Below, in pieces: positions 51,781 through 63,134 of a DNA stretch of 64,000 nucleotides (position 1 is the first letter of the stretch; every line of letters starts with the position of its first letter). The translations under genes were made by a program, and so were the position numbers. The notes below the pieces were generated by a model. It made no database searches and was not told where the DNA came from. It saw only the letters and a list, made by a program, of their open reading frames with translations. This stretch comes from Planctomycetota bacterium (GTDB taxonomy: Bacteria > Planctomycetota > Phycisphaerae > Phycisphaerales > UBA5793): assembly GCA_963205185.1 (NCBI GenBank), contig CAUJHZ010000058.1, forward strand, positions 93,697 to 157,696. The letters run 5' to 3'.

Positions 51781-54390
51781 TCAGGCAGCGTCGTTGGAGA
51801 TGTTGCCCGAGCCGCCCTCGCCGCGATCTGCCGGCTTCTCGAGCGGCTGGCCACGCTCATCCGTGAGCGGGTGGCCCTTGAGATCGGTGATGACGGGAAT
51901 CGGATGCTCTTTCTCGTGGGCTGCGAGGGCCTTTTCGAGGCGCTGCTGGTCCTTGGCGTCGAGCTTTGTCCAGGCGCCGCGGCCGCGGCACTTGGGAAAC
52001 GCCGAGCAACTGAGCCAGGGGCCGCGCTTGCCGCTGCGCAGATTCAGCGACTCGCCGCACTTGGGGCAGGGCAGGTTGGTCGTATACGGCGGCGGCTGCG
52101 GCGCGACGGGGCGCTCTTTCTTGTCGAGCTTCAGAATGCCGTCGCAGTCGGGATATCTCGTGCACCCCAGGAACGCGCCGAAGCGCCCGGTGCGCTTGTT
52201 CATCGGTGCGCCGCACTTGGGGCAGGCGACGTCCACCGGCTCGATCTTGCGCGGCCGGCCCTCTGCATCGATCGGCGAGGCGTAGTCGCAGTCGGGATAG
52301 CGTGAGCAACTGAGGAAGCGGCCGTTCTTGCCGAAGCGGTAGACGGTGGGCGCGCCGCACTTCTCGCAGCGGATGTCATCGGGCGCGGGTTCGATTTCCG
52401 CCTTGGCGTGCTTGAGCGTCTCGTGCGCTTCTTCAAGTCGCACGCTGAACGGGCCGTAGAACTCGTCGAGCACGGCAACCCAGTCCACCTCGCGCGACTC
52501 GATGCGGTCGAGTTCGCCTTCCATCTCGCGCGTGAAGCCGAGGTTGAGAATATCGGGGAACGCCTCGACGAGTTTGTCGGTAACGACTTCGCCCAGGTCG
52601 GTCGCAAAGAAGCGGCGCTCGCGCTGCTCGACGTACTTGCGATCCTGAATGGTCTGGATGATCGCCGCATAGGTGGAGGGCCGACCGATGCCCTCCTCTT
52701 CGAGCGTCTTGACGAGCGAGGCTTCGGTGTAGCGCGGCGGCGGGCTGGTGAACTTCTGCAGCGGCTTGAGATCGAACGGGCCGAGGTGATCCTTCTCCTT
52801 CATCGCCGGCAGCGTCTGCTCGTCGGAAGCGATGGGCACGCCGGCCACCTTCAGGAACCCGTCGAAAACGAGCACGCGCCCGGTGGATTTGAAGACGAGG
52901 CCCTGGTCTCGCAGGGGGCTCGAGAGCACCGCCGTGGAATCCCACTGGGCCGGCGTCATCTGGCAGGAGACGAACCGCTCCCAGATGATGCGGTAGAGTT
53001 TCGCCTGATCGGCGCTCAACGAGGCGGCGACCGAGTCGGGGTGGATGCTCACGTCGGTGGGGCGGATGGCTTCGTGGGCTTCCTGCGCCGCCTTGTTCGA
53101 ACTGCTGTAGAAGTTGGGGTTGTCAGGCAGGTACTTGTCGCCGAACGTCGAGCCGATGTACCGCCGTGCCATGTTGATCGCTTCGCCCGACAGGTGCGTC
53201 GAGTCGGTGCGCATGTAGGTGATGAGGCCGACCGTGCCGTGGCGCGGCAGATCGACGCCTTCGTACAACTGCTGCGCGATGCGCATGGTGCGCTGCGCTC
53301 CGAAGCCCAGGCGGGTCGAGGCGGCCTGCTGCAGGGTCGAAGTGATGAACGGCGCGCCGGGGCGCGATGTGGTGCGCTTTGTTTCGATCGAGGTAATGAC
53401 GAAATCGCCCGGGTCGGTCGCGCCGACGAGTTCGACGAGGTTCGCCGCCGGTCCCTTGCCCTTCTCATCGCGCTTCTCGATGCGGTCGGTCAGCGCAAAG
53501 CCGGCGCGCTCGGCGATCTTCAGCGCCGTTTCCGCGTCGCCGATCTCCGGCTTGCCGCCGTCGATTTCGAAGAGGTCGGCACGGAATGCATGCTGCTTGG
53601 CCAGCCAGGCGTTCTGAGCCTTGATGGTCGGCGGGTTGCCCTTTTCATCGAGTTTGCCCACGAACGCCATCCACTGCTGGGCGATACTCGACAGTCTGTC
53701 GCGCTGCGTGGTGAGGCGGACGCTCAGGTTCCAGTACTCGTCCGGTATGAACGCGCGAATCTCCCGCTCGCGCTCGACGACAAGACGCACCGCGACGGAC
53801 TGGACACGGCCGGCGCTCAGGCCGCGCGCGACCTTCTTCCAGAGCAGCGGCGAAACCTGGTAGCCGACGATGCGGTCGAGAATCCGCCGCGCCTGCTGCG
53901 CGTTGACGCGGTCTTCGTCGATCGGGTGCGGATGTTCGAACGCGCGTTTGACTTCGCTGCGGGTGACGGCGTTGAACACGACGCGCTTGGCGTCGCGGGA
54001 TTCGATGCCCAGTTCCTGCGCGAGGTGCCAGGCGATCGCCTCGCCCTCGCGATCAAGGTCGGTGGCGAACCAGACGTCGGCGGCGTGGCGGGCGGCTTTC
54101 TTGAGTTCGCTGATCGTCGTCTTCTTGCCGGGCAGGATTTCGTAGGTGGGCTTGAAGCGATGCTCGAGATCGACCCCGGGCACCGGCTGCTTGACGCCCT
54201 TGGGAGACTTGTTGGGCAGGTCGCGCACGTGTCCTACGGAGGCTTTGACGACGTAGTCCGGGCCGAGATACTGGTTGATGTTGCGCGCCTTGCTGGGCGA
54301 CTCGACAATCACCAGGTGCTTGCCCTTGGCGTCTACGGCGGCGCCGTTGTTGGATCGGGAGGATGATTTCGACTTGGTCTTTTTGGCCAT
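51781..54390 (-). CDS. topA: DNA topoisomerase I
   Basis: The 869-residue type IA topoisomerase relaxes negative supercoils. It has a TOPRIM domain (KHLVIVESPSKARNINQYLG, ATDLDREGEAIAWHLAQELG), the catalytic Tyr392 in GLITYMRTDST, and a decatenation-loop region. The C-terminus has three CxxC...C zinc-ribbon repeats (CEKCGAPTVYRFGKNGRFLS, CPKCGAPMNKRTGRFGAFLG, CPKCGESLNLRSGKRGPWLS). A Lys/Ser-rich head (MAKKTKSKSSSRSNNG) precedes the core. ATG 54390 is chosen over an in-frame upstream start. Confidence 0.96.
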   Translation of the reverse strand: MAKKTKSKSSSRSNNGAAVDAKGKHLVIVESPSKARNINQYLGPDYVVKASVGHVRDLPNKSPKGVKQPVPGVDLEHRFKPTYEILPGKKTTISELKKAARHAADVWFATDLDREGEAIAWHLAQELGIESRDAKRVVFNAVTRSEVKRAFEHPHPIDEDRVNAQQARRILDRIVGYQVSPLLWKKVARGLSAGRVQSVAVRLVVEREREIRAFIPDEYWNLSVRLTTQRDRLSSIAQQWMAFVGKLDEKGNPPTIKAQNAWLAKQHAFRADLFEIDGGKPEIGDAETALKIAERAGFALTDRIEKRDEKGKGPAANLVELVGATDPGDFVITSIETKRTTSRPGAPFITSTLQQAASTRLGFGAQRTMRIAQQLYEGVDLPRHGTVGLITYMRTDSTHLSGEAINMARRYIGSTFGDKYLPDNPNFYSSSNKAAQEAHEAIRPTDVSIHPDSVAASLSADQAKLYRIIWERFVSCQMTPAQWDSTAVLSSPLRDQGLVFKSTGRVLVFDGFLKVAGVPIASDEQTLPAMKEKDHLGPFDLKPLQKFTSPPPRYTEASLVKTLEEEGIGRPSTYAAIIQTIQDRKYVEQRERRFFATDLGEVVTDKLVEAFPDILNLGFTREMEGELDRIESREVDWVAVLDEFYGPFSVRLEEAHETLKHAKAEIEPAPDDIRCEKCGAPTVYRFGKNGRFLSCSRYPDCDYASPIDAEGRPRKIEPVDVACPKCGAPMNKRTGRFGAFLGCTRYPDCDGILKLDKKERPVAPQPPPYTTNLPCPKCGESLNLRSGKRGPWLSCSAFPKCRGRGAWTKLDAKDQQRLEKALAAHEKEHPIPVITDLKGHPLTDERGQPLEKPADRGEGGSGNISNDAA

Positions 54391-54557
54391 CTCAGTGGTC
54401 TTTGTCTGTCGATCCGAGGGTACTCCGCTGCCCGCCGGCGCGGCGGGAGGCGGAGGAAGGGCTGCAATCGGGGGGATTTCGTACCCCAAGGCAGTCGGCT
54501 GGTCAAGTGGCATACCTTTAATGCAACTGGGCCGCCGCTGCGGTGAGAGTGATAGCC

Positions 54558-55529
54558 TCAGGCGCGAGGGTCTGTTCGGGGCGGATTGCCGCCGGCGCGG
54601 GCGGTTATGAAACTAAGTGCCTGTGCTGCAATATCTTGCGCCGAGAGCGATTCGCACGCAATCCAGCAAGAATCAGGGTACACCCGGAAACTCTTGAGCC
54701 ACGTTCGCTGCTTGCGGGCGAAGCGCCGCGTCTCGATCTTGATCTGTTCGACGGCGTCAGCGAGATTCGCGTTCCCTTCCAGAGCAGACAGCAATTGCTT
54801 GTAACCGAGTGCCTCTCGCGCCTGCGGTCCGAGCCGCCCGGCGGCGTGCAGGGCCCTCACCTCGTCGACCAGGCCGGCCTCCAGCATCGCCTTCACCCGC
54901 GCGTTGATGCGGCGGTTGATTGATTCCGCAGGCCAGTCAAGGCCGATGAGCAGCACATCGCTCCGGCGCGGGCTGCCGCTCCATTGCGACTGCCACTGGC
55001 TCAGCGGAGTCCCGGTGGCGCGGTGCACCTCGAGGGCCCGCGTGAGACGCTTGCGGTCGTTGCGGTGAATGCGCTGCGCGCTGGCCGGATCGACGCGCGC
55101 GAGTTCGGCGTGCAGTTCTTCGATGGACCAGCCGGCGAGTTGGGCGCGCAACGCTTCATCGGGCGGCGGGCCTTCAAAGAGGCCCTCGAGAAACGCCTTG
55201 ACGTAGAGGTTCGTCCCGCCGACGATGATCGGCCAGCGGCCGCGAGTGCGGGATTCCGCGATGCACCGTTCGGCCGACTTGAGCCAGTCGTCCACGGAAA
55301 ACGGCTCATCCGGCTCGACCCCGTCGATGAGGTGGTGGGGGATGAGTTGCTGTTCTTCGCGAGTCGGCTTGGCGGTGCCGATGTCCATGCCGCGATACAC
55401 CTGCATCGAGTCAGCACTGATGATCTCGCCGCCGCCGGGCAGGTGCTGCGCGAGCGACAGCGCCAGGCCGCTCTTGCCGCCTGCAGTGGGTCCGACGATG
55501 AGGATGACCGGGCGCTGCTCGGTCGTCAT
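54558..55529 (-). CDS. miaA: tRNA dimethylallyltransferase
   Basis: The 323-residue enzyme adds a dimethylallyl group to A37 of tRNAs that read U-starting codons. It shows the P-loop ILIVGPTAGGKSGLAL, ISADSMQVYRGMDIGTAKPT, HHLIDGVEPDEPFSVDDW and GGTNLYVKAFLEGLF. The C-terminal insertion and swinging domain has LGYKQLLSALEG and the end QIKIETRRFARKQRTWLKSF. The ATG at 55529 is 35 bases after nuoN, on the same strand. Confidence 0.95.
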   Translation of the reverse strand: MTTEQRPVILIVGPTAGGKSGLALSLAQHLPGGGEIISADSMQVYRGMDIGTAKPTREEQQLIPHHLIDGVEPDEPFSVDDWLKSAERCIAESRTRGRWPIIVGGTNLYVKAFLEGLFEGPPPDEALRAQLAGWSIEELHAELARVDPASAQRIHRNDRKRLTRALEVHRATGTPLSQWQSQWSGSPRRSDVLLIGLDWPAESINRRINARVKAMLEAGLVDEVRALHAAGRLGPQAREALGYKQLLSALEGNANLADAVEQIKIETRRFARKQRTWLKSFRVYPDSCWIACESLSAQDIAAQALSFITARAGGNPPRTDPRA

Positions 55530-55564
55530 GGCCAATCCTATGAGTTGAACGGTGCAGTCGGGGC

Positions 55565-57148
55565 TCAATGGCGCGCGGCGGATTCAGAGGCGGCCGGCGC
55601 TGCGGCGTGGTGCGGCGCGGCTGCGCTTGATGAGCGCAGTTGTACCGCCGCGTCGCCGGCGGCGATGAGCCGCGCGGTGAGAACGACCAGCGCGACGGCG
55701 GCAATGGCCGAGAGGCCAGCCGCGAAGCGCCGGCCCGGCGCCGGCGTTCGTTCAACCTCGGCGGCGGCGCTGCCGGGCTTGCGCACCCAGCCGACTCCGG
55801 CGAGTTTGAGGTAGTACCATGCGGCGGCAGCGCTGTTGAGGCCGGCGATAACCACCAGCGTGTATTCACCGGCGCGGATCGCCGAGGTGAACAGGAACAG
55901 CTTGGCAAAAAAGCCGATGAGCGGCGGCAGTCCCATCAGCGACAGGGCACACAGCGCCATGATGGTGGCGTACCCGCCGTGGCGGTCCCACAGCCCCTCG
56001 AGATCGTCGAACGTCTCCAGTTCGTCGCCGCGCCGCTGCAGACAGGCCAGGACATAGAACGCGCCGAGATTCGTCACGCCGTAGACGACGAGGTAGAACA
56101 GCACCGCTGCGAAGCCGTTGGTCGTGGGCGAGTCGGCGGCCGAGCCCGCCGTCTCCATCGCCGCGACGAGACCCACAAGCATGTAGCCGCTGTGCGCGAT
56201 CGAGGAGTAGGCCAGGACGCGCTTGATGCGGTTCTGCCACATCGCCAGGGCGTTGCCGATAGTCATGGTCAGCGCTGCGAGCACCCAGAGCAGTACGCGG
56301 ATGGCCTCGGGCCAGGGCTGCCCGCCCTCGCCAAGGTGCAGTGCTGACGAAAGCAGGAGCATGAGCGTGACGAAGCCCGCGGCCTTGGGCACGAACGCGA
56401 GGAACGCCGTCACGGGCGTGGCGGCGCCTTCGTAGACATCGGCGGTATAGAAGTGCATCGGGACGGCGGCGATCTTGAACGAGATGCCGATGATCGCCAG
56501 TGCGAGGCCGAGGATCGCCAGTGGACTGATGCCGCCGGCCGCCGCCTGGGCCTCCAGCGCGGCGCGGATGTCGATGAGGTGCAGCGAACCCGTGGCGCCG
56601 TAGAGCATGGCAAAGCCGTAGAGGAAAACGGCCGCAGCCGCGGCGCCCAGGAAGAAGTATTTGACCGCGGCCTCGCGCGCGGCCACCTTGCTGCGGCCCG
56701 TCGCCACCATGATGTACGTCGGCAGGCTGGTCATCTCCAGCGCGAGGAAGAGCCAGATGAGATCGCTCGCGGTGGCGCAGAGCATCAGCCCCGCGAGAGA
56801 GAGAAGGAAGAAGCAGAGAAACTCGCCCTGCGTGGCCTCCAGCGGATCAAATCGCCGGCCGGCGTCGATGTCGCTCTCGAAGCGGGCATCCACGTTGCCC
56901 AGGCCCATCAGCAGCAGGATGCCGACCGCGCACGCGGCCGGCCGCATGAACCCCGCCAGCCCGGGCAGCAGCGTGTCGGGCTCGGGCATGCGCACGGCAA
57001 GGATAAAAGCGATAAACAGGCCGAGGCCCGCGATCCACGAGCCGACGCGGCGGAAGTCCTTGTCGCCGCTGGTGCCGGTGATCATCAGCAGCAGAACAGT
57101 GATCAGCAGGGTGATCTCGGGCCAGAGCGTCGCGACGCGGTCGAGCAT
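55565..57148 (-). CDS. nuoN: NADH-quinone oxidoreductase subunit N
   Basis: The 527-residue protein is the antiporter-like membrane subunit N of complex I, with about 14 hydrophobic helices. Family features are LFLALEMTSLPTYIMVATGR, KYFFLGAAAAAVFLYGFAML, GISFKIAAVPMHFYTADVYE (a proton-channel Lys) and RIKRVLAYSSIAHSGYMLVG. It is the last nuo gene of the operon. The nuoM stop ends one base before its ATG. Confidence 0.95.
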   Translation of the reverse strand: MLDRVATLWPEITLLITVLLLMITGTSGDKDFRRVGSWIAGLGLFIAFILAVRMPEPDTLLPGLAGFMRPAACAVGILLLMGLGNVDARFESDIDAGRRFDPLEATQGEFLCFFLLSLAGLMLCATASDLIWLFLALEMTSLPTYIMVATGRSKVAAREAAVKYFFLGAAAAAVFLYGFAMLYGATGSLHLIDIRAALEAQAAAGGISPLAILGLALAIIGISFKIAAVPMHFYTADVYEGAATPVTAFLAFVPKAAGFVTLMLLLSSALHLGEGGQPWPEAIRVLLWVLAALTMTIGNALAMWQNRIKRVLAYSSIAHSGYMLVGLVAAMETAGSAADSPTTNGFAAVLFYLVVYGVTNLGAFYVLACLQRRGDELETFDDLEGLWDRHGGYATIMALCALSLMGLPPLIGFFAKLFLFTSAIRAGEYTLVVIAGLNSAAAAWYYLKLAGVGWVRKPGSAAAEVERTPAPGRRFAAGLSAIAAVALVVLTARLIAAGDAAVQLRSSSAAAPHHAAAPAASESAARH

Positions 57149-57149
57149 G

Positions 57150-58745
57150 TCAGTGGCCCTCCGCGTCTTGAGCCGTGACGGCCGCTGCGATTGGCTGGCT
57201 CGCCGACAGGTTGATGCTCGTGACGACCTGCGTCACGGGCGCCTCGATGCGCGAGAGGACGATGTCCGGCTGCAGGCCGAGCCAGATGCACAGGACCGCC
57301 AGCGGCGCCAGCACGATGGTCTCGCGCAGCGTCAGGTCGCGCGGCAGGCGGTGGTGGCTGTGTTCGTGCCCGGCGGCGTGGGCCGCGTCAGGTACGTGGT
57401 AGGCGCCAAAAAGCAGGTGCCCGCAGAAGTAGAGCAGGTAGATGGCGGCGAGGATCATGCCCGTGCCGGCGAAGGCGGCGTACCACGGGCCGAGCGGGCC
57501 GGCGGTCGGCAGGCCCTGCAGCGGCTGGCCGGAGGTGAACGCGCCGAAGATGGTGAGGAACTCACCGACAAATCCGTTGAGCCCCGGCAGGCCGACGCTG
57601 CTCAAGACAAAGAAGACCGTGAATGCGGTCCAGAGCGGCATTCGTCGCGCCATGCCGCCGAGTTCATCCATCGAGCGCGTGTGGTAGCGCTCATAGACCA
57701 TGCCGATGCACAGGAACAGCGCGCCGGTAGAGAGGCCGTGGTTGATCATGTACATGACCGAGCCGCTTACGCCGGCGGTGTTGATCGCCGCAAGCCCGAG
57801 CACGCAGAAGCCCAGGTGGCTCACCGAGGAGTAGGCGATCAGTCGCTTCACGTCGCGCTGCACCCAGCAGACCAGCGCGCCGTAGATGATGCCGATGATG
57901 CACAGCACGGCAATGAGAGGCGCGTACTGGTTGAACGCGACCGGACACATGGGCATGGCGAAGCGGTACAGGCCGTAGGTGCCCAGTTTGAGCAGCACCG
58001 CCGCGAGGATGACCGAGCCGGCAGTCGGGGCCTCGGTGTGCGCCAGCGGCAGCCAGGTATGCACCGGGAACAGGGGGACCTTGACGGCAAAGCCGCAGCA
58101 CAATGCAAGCAGAATCCACGCCTGTTGAGAAGGCGACATCGACGCCGCCGTGGCGGTGAGCACGCCGATGTCGAACGTCCAGTGCCCGCTGTGGCTCCAT
58201 TGCGCCCACGCGACGTACAGCAGCCCGATGAGCGTGATGATCGAGCCGGTGAAGGTGTAGAGGAAGAACACGATCGAGGCGCGGGCCCGGTTCGTCGAGC
58301 CGTAGACTGCAATGAGAAAGAACATCGGCACCAGCGTGAACTCGAACGCGAGATAGAACACGAGCAGATCGCGAGCCATGAAAACCGCGAGCATGGCAAT
58401 CTCGAGAATCACCAGCCAGAGATAGAACTCGCGCACGCGCTGAGTGATCGCCGTCCACGAGCCGAGCACGGCCAGCGGCGTGAGCAGGGCCGTGAGCATG
58501 ACGAGCATGAGCGCGACCGAATCGACGCCGAGCGAGAAGCGAAGGCCCATCGGCTCGATCCAGGTCCACGAGGCGGCAAGTTGAATGGCGGCGCTGTCGG
58601 CGAAGTCGAACGCTCTCCAGACGAACCATGCCCAGAGCAGCGCCAGCAGCGAACCGGCCAGCGCGATCGGTGCCGCCTGGCGCGCCGGGCGCATCATGAT
58701 GGCCAGGGCCGTGAGCGTCGGGATGAGCAGGAGGGTAAGGAGCAT
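57150..58745 (-). CDS. nuoM: NADH-quinone oxidoreductase subunit M
   Basis: The 531-residue antiporter-like subunit of complex I has the channel and core motifs FYLAFEFTLVPMFFLIAVYG, FAVKVPLFPVHTWLPLAHTE, VQRDVKRLIAYSSVSHLGF and GLNGFVGEFLTIFGAF. ATG 58745 is chosen because the in-frame extension upstream enters the intergenic inverted repeat. It lies directly before nuoN. It pumps protons together with L and N. Confidence 0.95.
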   Translation of the reverse strand: MLLTLLLIPTLTALAIMMRPARQAAPIALAGSLLALLWAWFVWRAFDFADSAAIQLAASWTWIEPMGLRFSLGVDSVALMLVMLTALLTPLAVLGSWTAITQRVREFYLWLVILEIAMLAVFMARDLLVFYLAFEFTLVPMFFLIAVYGSTNRARASIVFFLYTFTGSIITLIGLLYVAWAQWSHSGHWTFDIGVLTATAASMSPSQQAWILLALCCGFAVKVPLFPVHTWLPLAHTEAPTAGSVILAAVLLKLGTYGLYRFAMPMCPVAFNQYAPLIAVLCIIGIIYGALVCWVQRDVKRLIAYSSVSHLGFCVLGLAAINTAGVSGSVMYMINHGLSTGALFLCIGMVYERYHTRSMDELGGMARRMPLWTAFTVFFVLSSVGLPGLNGFVGEFLTIFGAFTSGQPLQGLPTAGPLGPWYAAFAGTGMILAAIYLLYFCGHLLFGAYHVPDAAHAAGHEHSHHRLPRDLTLRETIVLAPLAVLCIWLGLQPDIVLSRIEAPVTQVVTSINLSASQPIAAAVTAQDAEGH

Positions 58746-58755
58746 TTCTTTTTCA

Positions 58756-58859
58756 GCCGCAAAGAGGCTCAGAAGGCGCAGAGTAGGCACTGTTCATTGG
58801 GGTGAGAGCTGCGTTTGCTTTTGAATTCTCTCGATGTGACTCCTGTGCCTTTTCGTGGC
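58756..58859. repeat. Intergenic inverted repeat, copy 3
   Basis: Ends gccgcaaagaggct and gtgccttttcgtggc match the copies at 32.6 and 43.8 kb in sequence and spacing (104 bases, like copy 1). It occupies the nuoL-nuoM gap, the only long gap in the nuo operon. Confidence 0.7.
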
Positions 58860-58879
58860 AAATAATCCTTTCGGGACTC

Positions 58880-60913
<2,034 letters not shown>

Positions 60914-60914
60914 G

Positions 60915-61235
60915 TCAGCCCTTCAACTCCGACCAGGTTTCGGCATCGAGCGTCGAGCCGCGGCGATAGAGCATGACGACCAGCGCCAGCGCCAGTGCCG
61001 CCTCGGCGGCAGCGATCGTCAGGATGAAGATCAGGAAGACCTGTCCCTGCGCGTTGCCGTGGTAGGCGCCAAAGGCGATCATCGCGATCGCCGCCGCCTG
61101 GAACATGAGTTCGGTGCACAGGAACATGATGATCAGGTTGCGGCGAGTCAGGAAGCCGATCAGGCCGATGACGAACAGCACCCCGCTGAGCAGCAGGTAG
61201 TGGTTGAGCGCCAGAACGGAAAGCGGCTGCGTCAC
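60915..61235 (-). CDS. nuoK: NADH-quinone oxidoreductase subunit K
   Basis: The 106-residue subunit has three hydrophobic helices and the conserved acidic residues of the E-channel (NLIIMFLCTELMFQAAAIAM, LTIAAAEAALALALVVMLYR). GTG 61235 overlaps the nuoJ stop (GTGA). Longer in-frame extensions lie within nuoJ and are rejected. Confidence 0.95.
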   Translation of the reverse strand: MTQPLSVLALNHYLLLSGVLFVIGLIGFLTRRNLIIMFLCTELMFQAAAIAMIAFGAYHGNAQGQVFLIFILTIAAAEAALALALVVMLYRRGSTLDAETWSELKG

Positions 61236-62161
61236 GGCGAGCCCGCCTTTCGCGGCCGGGCGCCCAGCGCAAAGTGCTGCACCGCGCCTTGGGCCGTGGC
61301 GCCTGCCGGCTTGCGCGCCAGCACCACCGCGCCGAGCATGGCGAGCATGAGGATCACCCCCGCCACCTCGAGGCTCACTGGGAATTCGGCAAGAAGCGAG
61401 ACGCCCACGGCATCGACGTTGTCCACCCGCAGGCCCGCCGGCCACTCGACGGCGCGCGGCTGATCGAGCGAGGGTGAAGTCACCCAGGCAATGCGGGCCT
61501 CGGGATCGACGCTGTCGATCGTCTCGCGCGGCTTGATCAGATCTGCCCCGCGCATGGCGCTGTCCACCTTGCCCACGAGCAGGGCCAGTTCGGCGTCGGC
61601 GACGTGGTGCGGCGCGTGCGCCGGCAGGCTGGCCGTACCGCGGTACATCATCCCCAACAATGCGCCGAGCAGCACAAAGCCGACGATGGTTGCGGCGATC
61701 GGCTCGCGGGCAATGGCGTCGTATTCGGTCAGCGCGTCAGGGTGGCGGTCGTCGGGCGCTTCCTGCGCGAGCATGATGACGAAGAGATAGGTGATGAGAA
61801 TCGCCCCGGCGTAGACGATGATGAGCGCGAACGCCATGAACTCGGCGCCGAGCTGCACGAAGAGCCCCGCCGATGCGAGCACGACGAGGATGAAGTAGAG
61901 GGCGGCGTAGACGGGCCGGGGGTTGCTGATCATCCGCACGGCGCCGCCGACGGCGATGAAACCGAGGATGTAGAAGAACACATCCGGGTGATCACCCGAG
62001 GCGCGATCGACGCGCGCCAGAGCGAGCATGGCCGCCCCCAGCGCTCCGGCGCCGAGCACCGCGCCGATGAGGCCCCAGCGGTTGCCCCGCCGCGGCAGCA
62101 GAAACAGCAGCCCTACGGCTCCTGCAACGCATGCGGCATAGATGATGCTCATCTCGACCAT
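61232..62161 (-). CDS. nuoJ: NADH-quinone oxidoreductase subunit J, long form
   Basis: The 309-residue subunit is recognised by ISNPRPVYAALYFILVVLAS and AEFMAFALIIVYAGAILITY, the core of NuoJ. E. coli NuoJ has about 184 residues. This one has an extra N-terminal hydrophobic pair (ACVAGAVGLLFLLPRRGNR) and a hydrophilic loop of some 70 residues before the last helix (KPRETIDSVDPEARIAWVTS). It is the first nuo gene here; nuoA-nuoI are not adjacent. Confidence 0.93.
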   Translation of the reverse strand: MVEMSIIYAACVAGAVGLLFLLPRRGNRWGLIGAVLGAGALGAAMLALARVDRASGDHPDVFFYILGFIAVGGAVRMISNPRPVYAALYFILVVLASAGLFVQLGAEFMAFALIIVYAGAILITYLFVIMLAQEAPDDRHPDALTEYDAIAREPIAATIVGFVLLGALLGMMYRGTASLPAHAPHHVADAELALLVGKVDSAMRGADLIKPRETIDSVDPEARIAWVTSPSLDQPRAVEWPAGLRVDNVDAVGVSLLAEFPVSLEVAGVILMLAMLGAVVLARKPAGATAQGAVQHFALGARPRKAGSP

Positions 62162-62351
62162 CGTCGGTGCGCATTCCCGGCAACTGGCGGAACTGCGGCC
62201 GGCGCCGCGACGGGCGAACGCCTCGCCTCCACCCCTTCATACAGGCCAGCACGATAGGTGCACCGTTCTCGACATGCCACAGGGATGAGGCCTCGCGCTA
62301 CGCGCCGGCGGCGCGTATACTGCGCCTGTCCGCTGCTGCAGGGAGACCGGT

Positions 62352-63134
62352 ATGAGCCCGACGGCATTGCCTCCGATCGCGCTCCAACTGTTTACCATCC
62401 GCGATCAGACCGAGAAGGACCTGCCCGGCGCGCTCGACGCGGTCGCAGCGATCGGCTTTGTCGGCGTCGAGTTCGCCGGTCTCTTCGGCCACGAGCCCGA
62501 CCAGGTTCGAAGCGCCCTCGACCGGCTCGGACTGCGGGCCTGCGGCACGCACATCAGCCTCGAGCGGCTCAACTCCGACATCGGCCAGTGCATCGACGAA
62601 GCGCAGAGCCTCGGCACCGATCTCATCGTCATCCCCTACCTCACCGAGGAGTACCGCAGCGAAGCAGGCTATCGCCACGCCGTGGCGCAGATGCTCGCCA
62701 TCGCCTCGCGCCTGCACGGCCGGGGGTTGCGGCTGGCGTACCACCACCACAATTTCGAGTTTCAGACCTTCGGCCCGGATTCGGCGCGGCGCGGCATCGA
62801 CGTGATCGTCGATGCCCCGGCCGACCGGCTGCTGCTTGAGATCGATGTGTACTGGTGCCGCCACGCGGGAACTGACCCCCTCAAGTTTCTCACGCGCCAC
62901 GTCCGGCGGACGCCGCTGCTGCATCTCAAGGACATGCGCGATGCGCGCAGCCGAAAATTCGCCGAAATCGGCTCGGGCATCATCGACTTCGGCCCGATCC
63001 TGCGCACCGCGGCGTCGGGCGGCGTCGAGTGGTTCATCGTGGAGCAGGACCGCGATTTTGCCGGGTCATCGCTCGATTCGGTGCGGACCAGCTTCGCGGC
63101 GCTGCAACGATTGTGCAAGGAGGCGCTGGCATGA
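62352..63134 (+). CDS. Sugar phosphate isomerase/epimerase (xylose isomerase-like TIM barrel)
   Basis: The 260-residue protein shows the AP-endonuclease-2/xylose-isomerase-like barrel: [72 protein letters not shown] and [12 protein letters not shown]. The metal-binding Glu/Asp/His set appears complete. Related planctomycete proteins act on sugar or inositol derivatives, but the substrate cannot be fixed. Its stop overlaps the uracil-DNA glycosylase start (ATGA). Confidence 0.88.
   Translation: MSPTALPPIALQLFTIRDQTEKDLPGALDAVAAIGFVGVEFAGLFGHEPDQVRSALDRLGLRACGTHISLERLNSDIGQCIDEAQSLGTDLIVIPYLTEEYRSEAGYRHAVAQMLAIASRLHGRGLRLAYHHHNFEFQTFGPDSARRGIDVIVDAPADRLLLEIDVYWCRHAGTDPLKFLTRHVRRTPLLHLKDMRDARSRKFAEIGSGIIDFGPILRTAASGGVEWFIVEQDRDFAGSSLDSVRTSFAALQRLCKEALA

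Noticed and set aside
52408..54366. 652-codon plus-strand frame
   Set aside because: Shadow of topA with no ribosome site.
56661..58805. 714-codon plus-strand frame
   Set aside because: Antisense to nuoN and nuoM; composition is typical of a GC-rich shadow.
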